From positions 2,395,591 to 2,459,590 of the forward strand of contig NC_049983.1 of assembly GCF_000003815.2 (NCBI RefSeq): a stretch of 64,000 nucleotides of DNA. Direction: 5' to 3'. Shown here piece by piece: positions 62,629 through 64,000 of the stretch; positions within the stretch are counted from its first letter, which is position 1, and the number at the start of each line of letters is the position of its first letter. The notes beneath the pieces are model-generated. The model had not been told where the DNA came from. It saw only the letters and a list, made by a program, of their open reading frames with translations, and made no database searches. The position numbers were made by a program, and so were the translations under genes. The stretch comes from Branchiostoma floridae. Its lineage: Eukaryota; Chordata; Leptocardii; Amphioxiformes; Branchiostomatidae.

Positions 62629-63287
62629 CAACTTCCTCACCAAACCGGAAAAACAACAGCACACCTGTCATACCTGATTATGGTTCGAAACGATGACGTC
62701 ACTCCAGGAACCCGCAATTCCCGACATTATTCCCTACTGCTTGTGGACAGAGTCACACACCAAACGGACGCCATGTTGTTCTCATCGTCTTGAGAAAAGA
62801 CACTCGCTGTGTTATTAAAAGGCGGACAAGCTTAGAAGACTCAAGGTGAGATTTTAAGATATTTGTCTGATTTCTTTGTTGGTCCGCGATTTTCAACGTT
62901 GGCTATGTTCTATTGTGCCGGGAAAGGGAGTTTGTTGAGGAAGGGAGTTTGCCGTGATAGCGAGGGAGGGAGGGGCAGAAACTCGCCACAAAAAGATATT
63001 GCAAATTTGACACGTACGTACAGGATGTACCGCTATAAGGTCACCATACTCATGTTACTGACTAGCCTACAATTCTTCTGGTATTTGTCTTTTATTCAAG
63101 GACGCTATTGTACAGATATCATATCCTACGTTATCATATCAGGTTGCAATATCACGTTATATCATGCATTATTTTTCAGAGTCCATAATGTAATAACGAC
63201 ATCAACAAATTTTAAAGTTTTGGCTTGCTTGGGAAAATATATTCCGTGCCAACAAAATGTTGACCATTCTGACGTCACACATCCAAG
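62629..63287 (+). other. Promoter/5' leader region of the HEPN gene
   Basis: No convincing coding sequence. It holds a CRE octamer at 62694, an Ala/Ile-free AT-rich middle part and the CRE/YY1 pair near its end. A 226-codon open frame across 62863-63543 has no recognisable domain and is probably incidental. Confidence 0.4.
63270..63277. promoter_or_regulatory. CRE octamer TGACGTCA
   Basis: Perfect palindromic CREB/ATF site, 7 bp before the YY1-type motif. A second perfect copy is at 62694-62701. Their clustering in front of the HEPN gene supports a promoter role, though TGACGTCA also occurs inside MITEs elsewhere in the window. Confidence 0.4.
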
Positions 63288-63295
63288 ATGGCGGC
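63284..63295 (+). promoter_or_regulatory. YY1-type motif CAAGATGGCGGC
   Basis: Exact match to the extended YY1 core, a motif common just downstream of animal transcription starts. It lies 239 bp before the HEPN ATG and next to a CRE octamer (63270-63277), suggesting the transcription start is close by. Confidence 0.5.
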
Positions 63296-63446
63296 CGCCG
63301 TCAAGCGCCCTTTGCCGAACAAAGTCCGAATTCGAAGAAGCCAAAGTCTACAAAACTGTTACACCCGAGTTGCGTCATACACTGAGTGGCGTTTTCTGGG
63401 CGAAATTTTCGTCCTTTTCTCAAATGGTTATATTTCTGAGTCCTGA
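63288..63446 (+). other. Upstream ORF of 52 codons starting in a YY1-type motif
   Basis: The ATG lies inside CAAGATGGCGGC and opens a frame beginning MAAAVKRPLPNKVRIRR that ends at TGA 63444-63446. It is in the same frame as the HEPN gene, 87 bp before its ATG. It may be a uORF in the 5' leader, the first exon of a different transcript, or simply chance coding inside a transcription-start motif. Confidence 0.35.
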
Positions 63447-63533
63447 CTTACTACAACGTGTAAGGTACAGAAACTGGAGAAAGTGTAGCAGTTCGATCCT
63501 GGCTACGGTCATCAGGATATTCACACCGCCGCC

Positions 63534-64000
63534 ATGGCCCTGAGTAAGCCTAGCAGCCCGGACCCGGTCTACACCCCAGGTACGGCTCGGGGGGCTAAAC
63601 TGGCAGCTCTGCTGGTGGACGAGGGGACTTCGCTGGTCAGGAAGATATTTGAAGATGAAATCCACAAAATGCACCCTCCAAGCCTTCAAAAGCAGCTGGG
63701 AAAGCACAAGAAACATCTCATTGGATTATATAACTTAAATCCTGGTCAGAAGAAAGCTTTGTATCCAGTCAACGGTTATATGCCAGATAGTGTACAGGGG
63801 CTAGACATATCACTCTTAGAATTCCTATTGAAAGAACTGTGTACAAACGCACCGTACTCAGGTCCGAGGAACAGACTTCGGCAATACAGGAACAAAAATT
63901 ACGGGCACATTTCAAGCACGGACCTGTCTGAAGAAGACTTTGACAGACTGTGGAAGGAACTGACGGAAATCCTTGTTGACCTCGGCGGGGACAGAGACAA
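63534..64000 (+). CDS. DZIP3-like HEPN-domain protein, 5' part
   Basis: Seen: the ATG at 63534 has a near-ideal Kozak context (gccgccATGg) and the frame is open for 155 codons to the window end. After about 20 residues comes the family pattern LVDEGTSLVRKIF (27-39), LYP (77-79), DISLLEFLL (91-99), QYRNKNYGH (117-125) and FDRLWKEL ... LVDLGG (136-152). Known: this is the helical HEPN-like N-terminal module annotated as E3 ubiquitin ligase DZIP3-like in amphioxus and other invertebrates, often fused to death, NACHT or TPR domains. The R119-N-x4-H125 signature corresponds to the Rx4-6H motif of HEPN RNases. Inference: an intracellular innate-immune or RNA-binding protein; later domains lie outside the window. 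An in-frame stop separates it from an upstream ATG at 63288. Confidence 0.85.
   Translation, partial: MALSKPSSPDPVYTPGTARGAKLAALLVDEGTSLVRKIFEDEIHKMHPPSLQKQLGKHKKHLIGLYNLNPGQKKALYPVNGYMPDSVQGLDISLLEFLLKELCTNAPYSGPRNRLRQYRNKNYGHISSTDLSEEDFDRLWKELTEILVDLGGDRD

Noticed and set aside
62863-63543. 226-codon frame upstream of the HEPN gene
   Set aside because: No recognisable domain, overlaps the promoter motifs and the HEPN start in another frame, and composition looks random.

Overview
The window reads as a lancelet (Branchiostoma-like, cephalochordate) genomic contig. This is an inference from gene and repeat style: intron-containing genes with canonical GT/AG junctions, a DZIP3-like HEPN gene of the kind expanded in amphioxus, a secreted single-domain von Willebrand A gene, tRNA-headed SINEs and very dense short inverted-repeat (MITE-type) elements. 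Coding density is low. I can support three host genes, one long retrotransposon coding fragment and two small retrotransposon C-terminal remnants. One 100-base assembly gap lies at 59942-60041.

Layout. 1-6.4 kb: diverged direct duplications built from a dispersed fold-back family; one copy is split by a TTAA-flanked piggyBac-like MITE (452-1025). 7-14.3 kb: SINE pieces, a tandem duplication (9.5/10.7 kb) interrupted by a hAT-type MITE with a perfect 8-bp target duplication (10217-10650), a CA microsatellite, a fold-back near 12 kb and a second TTAA element (13333-14281). 15366-18460 (+): a two-exon rhodopsin-class GPCR related to the melatonin/moody group, with a non-canonical N-C-N motif in place of (D/N)RY and a 13-14-fold 8-residue repeat in its cytoplasmic tail. 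18.5-42.7 kb: mostly non-coding, with MITEs, SINEs, fold-backs and microsatellites. 42725-45337 (+): a 5'-truncated, uninterrupted RTE-like LINE ORF flanked by a perfect 14-bp target duplication. 50512-55476 (-): a six-exon secreted VWA gene with an Arg/Pro-rich repeated tail; its fourth exon carries an in-frame TAA in this haplotype. 56.7-57.5 kb: microsatellites and a full-length SINE. 59.8-60.25 kb: an inverted repeat centred on the assembly gap. 60832-61344: a Harbinger-like MITE. 62.6-64.0 kb: a promoter-like region (E2F-type palindrome, two CRE octamers, a YY1-type motif) leading into the first exon of a DZIP3-like HEPN gene that runs off the window.

The genes do not form an operon or an obvious pathway. 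The VWA and HEPN genes belong to families that amphioxus uses in extracellular and innate-immune roles; the GPCR is probably neuronal or sensory. The most notable observations are the GPCR without Arg3.50 and with a tandem-repeat tail, the nonsense codon in the VWA gene, and a pair of ultra-short (29 and 34 bp) fold-back insertions with 7-bp target duplications.
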